Shown one piece after another: positions 49,796 through 58,559 of a stretch of 64,000 nucleotides of DNA. This DNA is from Azospirillum sp051124815 (lineage in GTDB: Bacteria; Pseudomonadota; Alphaproteobacteria; Azospirillales; Azospirillaceae): NCBI RefSeq assembly GCF_051124815.1, contig NZ_CP118485.1, positions 2,480,001-2,544,000 on the forward strand, written 5' to 3'. The notes under the pieces are model-generated. The model was not told the DNA's origin. It saw only the letters and a list, made by a program, of their open reading frames with translations, and did no database searches. The translations under genes were made by a program, and so were the position numbers. Each line of letters begins with the position of its first letter. Within the stretch, counting starts at the first letter, position 1.

Positions 49796-50440
49796 ATGCC
49801 GGATGCCCACCAGTTTCCCGTCTACAGCGCTGCCGAGCGGCGGGCGGATGCGGCCGTCCACGCAATCGGGGTGACGGCGGGTATCGCCGGCTTCATCTGG
49901 CTGCTGAATGCCGGTGTCTTTTCCGGCGCGGTTCCGGTCCGCACCGCGCTGGCGCTGACCATCTACGGTTTGGGGTTGGTGGGGATGCTGACGGCGTCGG
50001 CCGCCTACAACCTCGCCCCGCCCGGCCTGGGCAAGGCGCTGCTGCGGCGGATCGACCATGCCATGATCTTCGTGATGATCGCCGGCACCTACACGCCCTT
50101 CACGCTGGGGCTGGGCCAGGGAATCGGGCTGGGCGGCGCCGTGTGGGGCGGGGCCGCCTTCGGCGCGGCGCTGAAGCTGCGCTTTCCGGGGCGGTTCAAC
50201 CGGCTGGGGCTGGCGCTCTATCTCGGGCTCGGCTGGGCGGTGGTCACCGCGCTGGAGCCATTGGGGGCAGTATTGTCGCCCCCCGCGCTGTGGCTGCTGG
50301 TCGCCGGCGGGCTGGTCTACACCGTCGGCGTCGTCTTCCACCTGATGGAGCGCATGCCCTACAACAACGCGGTCTGGCACCTGCTGGTGCTGACCGCTGC
50401 CGGCTGCCACTTCGCCGCGATCACACTGGCGTTTCTTTGA
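49796..50440 (+). CDS. Hemolysin III / YqfA family membrane protein
   Basis: The 214-residue protein has seven hydrophobic helices and the PAQR/HlyIII signatures: ADAAVHAIGVTAGIAGF, SAAYNLAP, IDHAMIFVMIAGTYTPF and near the end WHLLVLTAAGCHFAAI. The conserved Ser/His/Asp residues would bind a metal in the membrane. The name is historical; hydrolase activity on lipids is a family-level guess. The ATG at 49796 gives the usual family N-terminus. Confidence 0.9.
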   Translation: MPDAHQFPVYSAAERRADAAVHAIGVTAGIAGFIWLLNAGVFSGAVPVRTALALTIYGLGLVGMLTASAAYNLAPPGLGKALLRRIDHAMIFVMIAGTYTPFTLGLGQGIGLGGAVWGGAAFGAALKLRFPGRFNRLGLALYLGLGWAVVTALEPLGAVLSPPALWLLVAGGLVYTVGVVFHLMERMPYNNAVWHLLVLTAAGCHFAAITLAFL

Positions 50441-50532
50441 TGGGCGTTCCTTTGATGGGGCGTGTCTCTGAAATGCCGGGGCTGCATGGGACAAGCGGCT
50501 GCCGATTCCGTATCTTCCCCGGATCACGATCC

Positions 50533-52083
50533 ATGGGAGACATGATGGGCCGGGCAGTGATGGGCCAGAGAGACAGCGGAAGCCGATTGATCGGCCGTGC
50601 GACGCTGGCGGGAGCAGTGCTGGCACTCTCGGTCACGGTTGCGGTCGGCACCGCGCGGGCCGAGCCGTCCTTCGATTGCAAGGCAGCCGCCACGCCGGTG
50701 GAAAAGGCGATCTGCGCCGATCCCAAACTGGCCGATGCCGACCGCGAGATCGCCGACACCTACAAGACCCTGCAGGATCTGTCGGGCACCGCCGACCGCG
50801 AGCGGCTGCGCACCGAGCAGCGGGCGTGGCTGGTCCAGCGCAACCAGTGTGCGGCAGCGCCCTCCCCCGGCGCCTGCCTCGGCCCGGTGCTGGACGCCCG
50901 GCACACCGCTTTGTCCGAGTCGGTGCCCAAGGCGGTCGCCGCGCTGACCGCCACCGTCGACGGCATCGCCGCCGACCCGGCCGGCGCCGCCAAGCGGCTG
51001 GCCGAGATCCGCGGCGGGCTGGGCAAAGGGTGGAGCGCCTATCTGCTGCGCTTCGGTCCCTCCCCCGACCGCGCCAAGGCCGACGCGCTGCTGCGCGAGG
51101 CCATCGCGGGCATCGACGATTCCTATGCCCGCGAAACCGCCTCCGGTGTCGATCTCGCGACCGATGACGGCTTCCTCACCGCGCTCCGCGTCGTCAGCGA
51201 CGATGTGGAGATGGCTTGGCCCTGCTCGGTGATGGAAAAGCGCGGGGCGGCGGCCTGGAAGGCGATGGAGCCGCTCTATGGCAGCAGCCGCGACAATTTC
51301 GGCGCCTATCCCGCCTGCCCCGACGACAACGCCCTGCTCGCCTCCCCGGCCTGGAAGGCGGTGGACGAGCTGTTCGCTCCGATGCTGGAGGCGGCATCCA
51401 ACCGCACCGGCACCATCCGCTTCGCCGCCTACCGCCAGATGGGCATCGACCGCATGAAGTCGGCGGTCGATCCGCGCCTGTTCGTCGCCGATGCGCCGGA
51501 ACTGGCTCCGCTGGTCAAGGACACCGCCGGCTGGTCAAACCCGCGCTGGGTCGCGCCCGGCTGGGGCGACCGCCTGCGCAAGGCGGTGGAGGCGGCGGTG
51601 ACGGACTGGACACCGCGGATCGCCGCCCGCTACGGCATGGCCAAGCCGGAGGCCCGCCGGGTGGCCGAGGCGGCGGCTGCCCAGGGGTTGAGCGGCAGCA
51701 TCGGCCTGATCACCGACAATCTGGAACTCCAGAAGGACACCCGTCTTCCCGACTGGCTGCGCGGCGGCTGGAGCTGGAGCGGCGGCGGGTCCGAGGACAC
51801 GCCCTTCGCCGCTGCCGCCGGAAAGGCCCGCATCGACGAGACCACCATCTGCGTCGGCAGCGAGTGCGGCGGGTATGACGTCGCCGGCCAGGGGGAGGAC
51901 GCCCCTTTCGACCCCAAGGAGGTGCCGAAGGACGTCAAGCCCGCCCCGAATGCCGCCAGGCAGGCGGTCAGCCTTGCCCCGGTGTCGGCCGGCGCCAGCC
52001 TGACCATCGTCCCGCTCGCCGGCGGCAATCTGCTGGTCACCGGTACGGCCAAGCCGGTGGTGCTGAAGCGCGAGGGGAAATAG
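50533..52083 (+). CDS. Exported protein with LprI-type N-terminal domain
   Basis: A long N-terminal signal ends around VGTARAEPS. The next 85 residues are a LprI-type lysozyme-inhibitor domain: FDCKAAATPVEKAICADPKL, ADADREIADTYKTL, then EQRAWLVQRNQC. The remaining 380 residues are of unknown fold, with WPCSVMEKRGAAAWKAMEPL and a C-terminal strand-rich end. It should be periplasmic. The start may be either ATG at 50533 or the ATG ATG at 50542. Confidence 0.78.
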   Translation: MGDMMGRAVMGQRDSGSRLIGRATLAGAVLALSVTVAVGTARAEPSFDCKAAATPVEKAICADPKLADADREIADTYKTLQDLSGTADRERLRTEQRAWLVQRNQCAAAPSPGACLGPVLDARHTALSESVPKAVAALTATVDGIAADPAGAAKRLAEIRGGLGKGWSAYLLRFGPSPDRAKADALLREAIAGIDDSYARETASGVDLATDDGFLTALRVVSDDVEMAWPCSVMEKRGAAAWKAMEPLYGSSRDNFGAYPACPDDNALLASPAWKAVDELFAPMLEAASNRTGTIRFAAYRQMGIDRMKSAVDPRLFVADAPELAPLVKDTAGWSNPRWVAPGWGDRLRKAVEAAVTDWTPRIAARYGMAKPEARRVAEAAAAQGLSGSIGLITDNLELQKDTRLPDWLRGGWSWSGGGSEDTPFAAAAGKARIDETTICVGSECGGYDVAGQGEDAPFDPKEVPKDVKPAPNAARQAVSLAPVSAGASLTIVPLAGGNLLVTGTAKPVVLKREGK

Positions 52084-52225
52084 ACCGATCCCGGTGCCGG
52101 CCCTGCTTTCCCCGGGGAACGCGAAAATCCCGAACGCGAAAGGCTTGCCTGCATCGTTCGGGTAGGCGACACTTCGCGGCGCGTGCTGCGGTTGCGGAAC
52201 CGGGCGCGGCTTTCCGGGGGGAGGC

Positions 52226-52684
52226 ATGGCACGGAACCTCAAGGCGCTCGGGTTGTGGCGCACCGCGCTGGTCGCCAGCGTCCGCAAGGACGCGCCGGAC
52301 CTGTCGGCGCGGCAGCTGGCGATCCTTCTCCAGGTCTATCTGACCGACCCGCCGCACACGGTGCGCGGTCTGGCATCCCTGCTGAACATCTCGAAGCCGG
52401 CTGTGACCCGCGCGCTCGACCGCCTGTCGGTGCTGGGCTTCGTCAAGCGCAAGCGCGATGCGGAGGACAAGCGCAACGTGCTGGTCCAGCGCACCGTGAA
52501 GGGCAGCGTCTATCTGTCCGATTTCGCCGAGCTGGTGATCGCCGCCGGCGCCGTCGCGCCGGAGGACATGGCCCGAATCCAGGCCGACGAGGAACTGGCC
52601 GCCGCCGCCAAGGCCAGGCTGGAGGCGGCGTTGCAGGATGTGCCGACGCGGGAGGCCGCCGCGCTGGAAGCCTCCGCGCCCTGA
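52226..52684 (+). CDS. MarR family transcription regulator
   Basis: The 152-residue protein contains a winged helix of the MarR type: LSARQLAILLQVYL, TVRGLASLLNISKPAVTRAL, and the wing FVKRKRDAEDKRNVLVQRT. MarR dimers usually repress genes for stress or aromatic compound response. In this lineage it lies near envelope SH3 and peptidase genes, but a functional link cannot be shown. Confidence 0.85.
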   Translation: MARNLKALGLWRTALVASVRKDAPDLSARQLAILLQVYLTDPPHTVRGLASLLNISKPAVTRALDRLSVLGFVKRKRDAEDKRNVLVQRTVKGSVYLSDFAELVIAAGAVAPEDMARIQADEELAAAAKARLEAALQDVPTREAAALEASAP

Positions 52685-52700
52685 GCGGTCCTTCCCGCCC

Positions 52701-53690
52701 TTACAGCAGCGCCTCCAGCACCCGGTCGGGCGGGGCGTGGCCGTCGGTGAAGGTCTTGATGTTGATCACCACCTTCTCGCCCATGTCGATGCGGCCCTCG
52801 ATGGTGGCGGAACCCATGTGCGGCAGCAGGACGACATTGTCCAGCCGCAGGAGCTTCGGGTTGACCGCCGGCTCATGCTCGAACACGTCCAGGCCGGCGC
52901 CGGCGATCTCGCCCTTCGACAGCATGCGGGTCAACGCCACCTCGTCGATCACCTCGCCGCGCGAGGTGTTGACGATGTAGCAGTGCGGGCGCAGCAGCTT
53001 CAGCCGGCGTTCCGACAGCAGGTGATAGGTGGCCGGCGTGTGCGGGCAGTTGATCGACACGATGTCCATCCGCGCCAGCATCTGGTCCAGGCTGGACCAG
53101 TAGGTCGCCTCCAACTCCTGCTCCAGCTCCGGATGGACGCGGCGGCGGTTGTGGTAGTGGATCGACATGCCGAAGGCGCGCGCCCGCTTGGCCAGCGCCG
53201 AGCCGATGCGGCCCATGCCCAGGATGCCCAGCCGCTTGCCGCTGATGCGGTGGCCCAGCATGGTGGTCGGCCCCCAGCCGGTCCATTGGCCGGAGCGGAC
53301 CAGCCGCTCGCCCTCCGCCACGCGGCGCGCGGTGGCGAGCAGCAGCGCCATGGTCATGTCGGCGGTGTCCTCGGTCAGGACGCCGGGGGTGTTGGTGACG
53401 ACGATGCCGCGCTCGCGCGCCGCCTTCAGGTCGATGTGGTCAACGCCGGTGCCGAAGGAGGCGATCAGCCGCAGCTGCGGCCCGGCGGCTTCGATCAGCG
53501 CGCGGTCGATGCGGTCGGTGACGGTGGGCACCAGCACCTCGGCGACGGCCATCGCCTCCTGCATCTGGGTGGGGGTCAGCGGCACGTCGTCCGGATTGAG
53601 CCGGGTGTCGAACAGCTCCATCATCCGCGTCTCGATGACGTCCGGCAGCTTGCGGGTGACGACAACGAGCGGCTTCTTCTTGTCGGTCAT
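52701..53690 (-). CDS. D-2-hydroxyacid dehydrogenase (glyoxylate/hydroxypyruvate reductase type)
   Basis: The 329-residue NAD(P)-dependent enzyme has the dinucleotide loop LGILGMGRIGSALAKRA. Its catalytic triad is Arg in VNTSRGEVIDE, Glu in AGLDVFEHEP and His in VVLLPHMGSATIEGR. LRLIASFGTGVDHID is the substrate-domain motif. The closest functional group is the glyoxylate/hydroxypyruvate reductases. The ATG at 53690 begins MTDKKKP, the normal start. Confidence 0.88.
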   Translation of the reverse strand: MTDKKKPLVVVTRKLPDVIETRMMELFDTRLNPDDVPLTPTQMQEAMAVAEVLVPTVTDRIDRALIEAAGPQLRLIASFGTGVDHIDLKAARERGIVVTNTPGVLTEDTADMTMALLLATARRVAEGERLVRSGQWTGWGPTTMLGHRISGKRLGILGMGRIGSALAKRARAFGMSIHYHNRRRVHPELEQELEATYWSSLDQMLARMDIVSINCPHTPATYHLLSERRLKLLRPHCYIVNTSRGEVIDEVALTRMLSKGEIAGAGLDVFEHEPAVNPKLLRLDNVVLLPHMGSATIEGRIDMGEKVVINIKTFTDGHAPPDRVLEALL

Positions 53691-53955
53691 CGGTGCTGGT
53701 CCTCCCTTGCCCCGGCCCGCCCGCATCTGAAGGTTCTTGCTGGGCTGCTCCGGTCCATGGTTGCCATACCAAGCGGTCGTGGGACTGTCCAGAAGTCCGT
53801 CGCGAAAGCCCGCCCTGCGGGAGGGAGATTGCAGCCTGGGATTGGGGCGGCGGACCGGGGGTGGCGGACCGGGGGGGGTGGCGGCGCTTGCCCTATCGAA
53901 CGGGTGGTCTCTATAGTGCGGCCCGGTTTTTTCCCTCGTCAGCTCCGGTGCCGCC

Positions 53956-54501
53956 ATGCCTGTCCGCCGCTTCGTCCTCGCCTCCCTGGCCCTCGTTCTG
54001 GGGTTGGGCATGGGGCTTGCCGCGGGCGGCGCGGTTACCGGCACGGGCACGGCGTTGGCGGCGGAGAGCAAGGATCCGACCCATGCATCGGGCCTGCCGA
54101 TCCCCCGCTTCGTCACCGTGCGCGTCGGCGAGGTGAACCTGCGCTCCGGCCCCAACGGCAGCTATCCCATCGAATGGGTATTCAAGCGCAAGGACATGCC
54201 GGTGGAGATCATCCAGGAATTTGACACCTGGCGCCGCATCCGCGACTGGGAGGGGGCGGAAGGCTGGGTTCACCAGAGCGCGCTGTCCGGCCGCCGCGGC
54301 ATCCTGATCCTCGGCCAGACCCGCGCGATCTTTGAGTCGCCGCGCGGCGACAGCCCCGTGGTGGCGCGGGCCGAACCCGGCGTCGTCGGGTCGCTGAAGA
54401 AGTGCCGTGACGAGTGGTGCGAGGTCGATGTGAAGGGCTATCGCGGCTGGATGAAGCGCACCGATTTCTGGGGCACCTACCCTGGCGAGAAGATCGAATA
54501 G
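53956..54501 (+). CDS. Exported SH3-domain protein
   Basis: A signal peptide (ASLALVLGLGMGLAAGG, cleavage near ALAAES) leads to two bacterial SH3-like units. The first contains VGEVNLRSGPNGSYPIEWVF, DTWRRIRDWEGAEGWVH; the second GVVGSLKKCRDEWCEVDVKG, YRGWMKRTDFWG. The family is widespread in alphaproteobacteria as a periplasmic protein thought to bind the cell wall. Confidence 0.85.
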   Translation: MPVRRFVLASLALVLGLGMGLAAGGAVTGTGTALAAESKDPTHASGLPIPRFVTVRVGEVNLRSGPNGSYPIEWVFKRKDMPVEIIQEFDTWRRIRDWEGAEGWVHQSALSGRRGILILGQTRAIFESPRGDSPVVARAEPGVVGSLKKCRDEWCEVDVKGYRGWMKRTDFWGTYPGEKIE

Positions 54502-54633
54502 CGGACCGCATCGTCCGGTCATCATCGCGTCGGCGGGCCGGCATACGGCAGCGATACCGGCGTTGACAGCAACCGGTTGCAGGATCACCAGTCGGGAGAT
54601 GCACAGATCCGTGCTTTTCCCCAGTCCGGCAAT

Positions 54634-56001
54634 ATGATGCTGAAGCTTGCGTTTCTGCTGATCGGCCCAAAGGCCTTCCGGTCCCACTGGTATGTGATCG
54701 CCGTGCTCGGCCTGCTGTCGATGGGGTTGGGGCTGGCATTGGCACTGAATGCTTCCGTCGGACTGACCCAGGTGATCTACAGCTTCCTGGGACTGATCTT
54801 CACGGCGGCCGGCACCGTAAGCCTGTTGATGGCCCTGTCGGCGTCCTTGGGAGCGAACCGGCACTTCGCCCTGGCGCGGTCGGTGCTGGCGATCCTTGCC
54901 GGCGGATTGCTGCTGGCCTCGCCGCTGTTGAACGGCTGGGCGCTGGCCTTGCCCCTCGCCATCGTCCTGGCGCTCGACGGGGCGAACCGGGCGGCTGCCG
55001 CGGCGGTGTTCCGCGTGCGGAACTGGCGGCTCCTGATCCTCTGTGGGCTGGCGGAGCTGGCGCTGGCGGCGATGATGATGACGGAATGGCCGCTGCCTTC
55101 CGACCGCAACACGCCGCTGTGCATCGGACTGTTCATCGGCCTGTCGGGCTGGCTTCTGCTGCGGCTGGGGGTGATGCTGCGCAACCTGGAGGACGAGGCG
55201 GCGATCCTCAACCTGCCGATCTTTTCCGGCCGGGGCTGGTACGACAACGCCCCCGTCCTGGTGGGCGACAGTCCGGAGCCGGCCGGCCGTCACGACCGGC
55301 CGCTGGTGGTGCGGGTGTGGACCCCGGTCGCCTCCGCCACCGCGCCGCTGGACAGGCGGCTGGTGATCGACCGCTACATCGCCGCCATCGACCGCAACGG
55401 GGTGGTGTCCACCGGCCACTCCGCATTGGAATTGGCGCCCGACCTGTATATCAGCCACTATCCGGCCGACGAGATCGACCAGTCCGGCGTCAGCTTCGTG
55501 ACCGCGTTGCGCAGCGGAGCCGAGAACGACGTGCCCGGCCGCTTCCTGCCGTCGTACGAGGAAGAGATCGCCGACTGGTGCCCCGCCGATGCGACGGTGG
55601 AGCTGTGGACCTACGATCGCTGGCGTCTGCGGGCCTTCTGGGCCGGATACCGGCAGGACAGCACCTACAACCTCTCCAACCGGAACTGTTCCGTCGTCGT
55701 CGCCGCAGCCCTGGACGCGACGCTGGAGGGCGCGCTGGCCAGCCGCTTCCCCTGGGTGCGTCTGCTGCGCCTGCTGATGGACCCGGATATCTGGGTCGCC
55801 TCCCTGATCCGCAGCCGTGCCGATGCGATGAGCTGGACGCCGGGTTTCGTGCTGGACTATGCGGCGGCCTTGGCCCGTGTCGTCGACCGCCCCGACCTGT
55901 CCTGGCGCCGCCGCCTGGACGGTTTTCTCAAACAGTTGCGCGGCACCGCCCGTCCGCCGGAAGGCAGCATGGATGGCCGGCCGGATACCCAGCCGTCATG
56001 A
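54634..56001 (+). CDS. HdeD-like membrane domain fused to a permuted papain-like domain
   Basis: Residues 10-190 hold six hydrophobic helices in the HdeD pattern (WYVIAVLGLLSMGLGLALAL, FALARSVLAILAGGLLLASP). The C-terminal 250 residues have a His in STGHSALELAPDLYISHYP and a Cys in YNLSNRNCSVVVAAALD, about 165 residues apart, in the order His then Cys that is typical of permuted NlpC/P60-like folds. The protein is probably an inner-membrane hydrolase or transferase. The start is the ATG ATG at 54634. Confidence 0.7.
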   Translation: MMLKLAFLLIGPKAFRSHWYVIAVLGLLSMGLGLALALNASVGLTQVIYSFLGLIFTAAGTVSLLMALSASLGANRHFALARSVLAILAGGLLLASPLLNGWALALPLAIVLALDGANRAAAAAVFRVRNWRLLILCGLAELALAAMMMTEWPLPSDRNTPLCIGLFIGLSGWLLLRLGVMLRNLEDEAAILNLPIFSGRGWYDNAPVLVGDSPEPAGRHDRPLVVRVWTPVASATAPLDRRLVIDRYIAAIDRNGVVSTGHSALELAPDLYISHYPADEIDQSGVSFVTALRSGAENDVPGRFLPSYEEEIADWCPADATVELWTYDRWRLRAFWAGYRQDSTYNLSNRNCSVVVAAALDATLEGALASRFPWVRLLRLLMDPDIWVASLIRSRADAMSWTPGFVLDYAAALARVVDRPDLSWRRRLDGFLKQLRGTARPPEGSMDGRPDTQPS

Positions 56002-56035
56002 CCGATACCCAAACACTTTCGGAAAAGGAGCAGGC

Positions 56036-57211
56036 ATGACATCGGAGCCGACAGCGGATGACGGCGGCCTGCTGTCGCGCGCCGCGGTGATCGCCACGGC
56101 GATGATGTTCGGGCTGACCTACAGCCTGAGCGCCGCCCTGATCGCGCTGGACCTGTCGCGGCAGAATCTGAGCGACCTGACCATCGGCGCCAACGCGGCG
56201 ATGCATGCGCTGGGCGTGCTGGCGATGGCGGTGCTGCTGCCGCGGATCGTGGCGCGGCTGGGCATTCGCCGGCTGGTGATCCTGGCGCTGGCGGGGGCGG
56301 CGGTTCTGCTGGCCCTGTTCCCCGCCACCCCGATCTGGATCTGGTTTCCCCTGCGCATCCTGCTGGGGGCGGCGTCGGAAACCCTGTTCGTCCTGTCGGA
56401 GACCTGGACCAACAGCCTGAGCAGCGAGGCGACACGCGCCCGCGCCATGGCGGTCTACACCGCGGCGCTGTCCTCCGGCTTCGCGCTGGGACCGCTGATG
56501 CTGTCGCTGCTGGGCTCCGGCGGGGCGCTGCCCTATCTGGCCGGCGCCGGAGTGGCCGCCGCCGCCGCGCTGCTGGTCGCCTCCCCCCGCATCCGGGCGC
56601 CGGAGTTCGAGCGGCCGTCGCGCGAGGGGCCACTGCATTTCATCCGGCTGGCCCCGGTCGCCATCGGCGCCATCGTACTGAATGCCGCCATCGAGACCGC
56701 CGGCCTGTCCTTCCTGGCGATCTACGCCACCAAGCTCGGCTGGTCGGAGACGGGAGCGACCAGCCTGATGTCCTGCATGATGATCGGCGCCATCCTGCTG
56801 CAGCTTCCCATCGGCTGGCTGGGCGACAAGATGGACCGGCTGACGCTGGTGATCGGGCTTGCGGTCTGCGCCGCGCTGGGGGCTCTGGTCTGGCCGGTCG
56901 CGCTGATGAGCGAGGTCGCCACCTACGCGCTGCTGTTCGTCTGGGGCGGCGCCTTCGTCGGCGTCTACACCATCATGCTGGCCATCGTCGGCAGCCGGTT
57001 CCAGGGGTCGGAACTGGTGGGAATCTACGCCGCCATGGGGCTGATGTGGGGCGTCGGCGCGCTGGCCGGTCCGGTGCTGGCCGGGGCGGCGATGGAGCTG
57101 ACCCGGCATGGGCTGGCCTACTTCGCCGCCGCCGCCTGTCTTGCCTTCGCCGCGTCGGCGCTGCGCCAAAGAACGGTCGAAGGCGGCACCCAAGCGGGCA
57201 CGGGGGCTTGA
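56036..57211 (+). CDS. MFS transporter (YcaD-like)
   Basis: The 391-residue protein has twelve hydrophobic helices. FGLTYSLSAALIALDLSRQN, ALGVLAMAVLLPRIVARLG and TNSLSSEATRARAMAVYTAA match the YcaD-type branch of MFS. The ATG at 56036 lies 34 bp behind the HdeD-fusion gene, so the two may be co-transcribed. The substrate is not known. Confidence 0.85.
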   Translation: MTSEPTADDGGLLSRAAVIATAMMFGLTYSLSAALIALDLSRQNLSDLTIGANAAMHALGVLAMAVLLPRIVARLGIRRLVILALAGAAVLLALFPATPIWIWFPLRILLGAASETLFVLSETWTNSLSSEATRARAMAVYTAALSSGFALGPLMLSLLGSGGALPYLAGAGVAAAAALLVASPRIRAPEFERPSREGPLHFIRLAPVAIGAIVLNAAIETAGLSFLAIYATKLGWSETGATSLMSCMMIGAILLQLPIGWLGDKMDRLTLVIGLAVCAALGALVWPVALMSEVATYALLFVWGGAFVGVYTIMLAIVGSRFQGSELVGIYAAMGLMWGVGALAGPVLAGAAMELTRHGLAYFAAAACLAFAASALRQRTVEGGTQAGTGA

Positions 57212-57272
57212 AGGCGGGCGGGAAAGGCCGTACGGTCGCGGCCTTACCTTTCTCTACTGCAAGAGCAGTCCC

Positions 57273-58508
57273 ATGAGCGGCGCGTCCGGCAAACAGATCA
57301 AGAAAGTGGTGCTCGCCTATTCGGGCGGCCTCGACACCTCGGTCATCCTGAAGTGGCTGCAGGAAACCTATTCCTGCGAGGTGGTGACCTTCACCGCCGA
57401 CCTCGGCCAGGGCGAGGAGTTGGAGCCTGCCCGCAAGAAGGCCGAGCTTCTGGGCATCAAGCCGGAAAACATCTTCATCGACGATCTGCGCGAAGAGTTC
57501 GTGCGCGATTTCGTCTTCCCGATGTTCCGCGCCAACACGCTCTATGAAGGCACCTACCTGCTCGGCACCTCGATCGCCCGGCCGCTGATCGCCAAGCGCC
57601 AGATCGAGATCGCCAACATGGTCGGCGCCGACGCCGTCGCCCATGGCGCCACCGGCAAGGGCAACGACCAGGTCCGCTTCGAGCTGGGCTATTATGCCCT
57701 GCGCCCGGACATCACGGTCATCGCGCCGTGGCGCGAATGGACCCTGAACAGCCGCACCACGCTGCTGGACTACGCCGAGAAGAACCAGATTCCGATCGCG
57801 AAGGACAAGCGCGGCGAGGCCCCTTACTCCACCGACGCCAACCTCCTGCACATCTCGTATGAGGGCAAGGCGCTGGAGGATCCGTGGGTCGAGCCGGACG
57901 AGGATATGTACACCCGCTCCGTCGCCCCGGAAAAGGCGCCGGACACCCCGACCTACATCGAGGTCGAGTTCAAGAACGGTGACGCGGTCGCCATCGACGG
58001 CAAGGCGCTGTCGCCGGCGGCCCTGCTGACCGAGCTGAACCGCCTGGGCGGCGAGAACGGCATCGGCCGCCTCGACCTGGTGGAGAACCGCTATGTCGGC
58101 ATGAAGTCGCGCGGCGTCTACGAGACGCCGGGCGGCAGCATCCTGCTGGTGGCGCACCGCGCGATGGAGAGCATCACGCTCGACCGTGGCGCCGGCCACT
58201 TGAAGGACGAGCTGATGCCGCGCTACGCCGAGCTGATCTATTGCGGCTATTGGTGGAGCCCGGAGCGTCTGGCCATCCAGGCTCTGATCGACCAGACCCA
58301 GTCGCTGGTCAACGGCACCGTCCGTCTGAAGCTGTTCAAGGGCAACGTCACGGTCGTCGGCCGCCAGTCGCCCAACTCGCTGTACCGCATGGACTATGTG
58401 ACCTTCGAGCAGGACAGCGTCTACAACCAGAAGGATGCGGAAGGCTTTATCAAGCTGAACGCGCTCCGCCTGCGTCTGGGCGCGATGGCCAAGCAGAAGA
58501 TCGGGTAA
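57273..58508 (+). CDS. argG: Argininosuccinate synthase
   Basis: The 411-residue enzyme joins citrulline and aspartate with ATP in arginine synthesis. Its PP-loop is VVLAYSGGLDTSVIL. GTYLLGTSIARPLIAK, AHGATGKGNDQVRFELG and WSPERLAIQALIDQTQ are diagnostic. The ATG at 57273 gives the normal start; a longer in-frame reading overlaps the MFS gene. A very strong terminator follows. Confidence 0.96.
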   Translation: MSGASGKQIKKVVLAYSGGLDTSVILKWLQETYSCEVVTFTADLGQGEELEPARKKAELLGIKPENIFIDDLREEFVRDFVFPMFRANTLYEGTYLLGTSIARPLIAKRQIEIANMVGADAVAHGATGKGNDQVRFELGYYALRPDITVIAPWREWTLNSRTTLLDYAEKNQIPIAKDKRGEAPYSTDANLLHISYEGKALEDPWVEPDEDMYTRSVAPEKAPDTPTYIEVEFKNGDAVAIDGKALSPAALLTELNRLGGENGIGRLDLVENRYVGMKSRGVYETPGGSILLVAHRAMESITLDRGAGHLKDELMPRYAELIYCGYWWSPERLAIQALIDQTQSLVNGTVRLKLFKGNVTVVGRQSPNSLYRMDYVTFEQDSVYNQKDAEGFIKLNALRLRLGAMAKQKIG

Positions 58509-58518
58509 GGTTGAAGTT

Positions 58519-58555
58519 GCCCCACCGCCCGCCAGCCGGGCGGTGGGGCTTTCCT
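58519..58555. terminator. Bidirectional terminator between argG and the EF-G paralogue
   Basis: GCCCCACCGCCCG and CGGGCGGTGGGGC make a 13-bp stem with a four-base loop, followed by TTTCCTCTGTTT. Both neighbouring genes end within 25 bp of it. Confidence 0.85.
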
Positions 58556-58559
58556 CTGT

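Noticed and set aside
49762..50460. N-terminal extension of the LprI-domain gene back to 49,762
   Set aside because: The extension is the wrong frame of the hemolysin III-family gene; a signal peptide and ribosome site start at 50,533-50,545.
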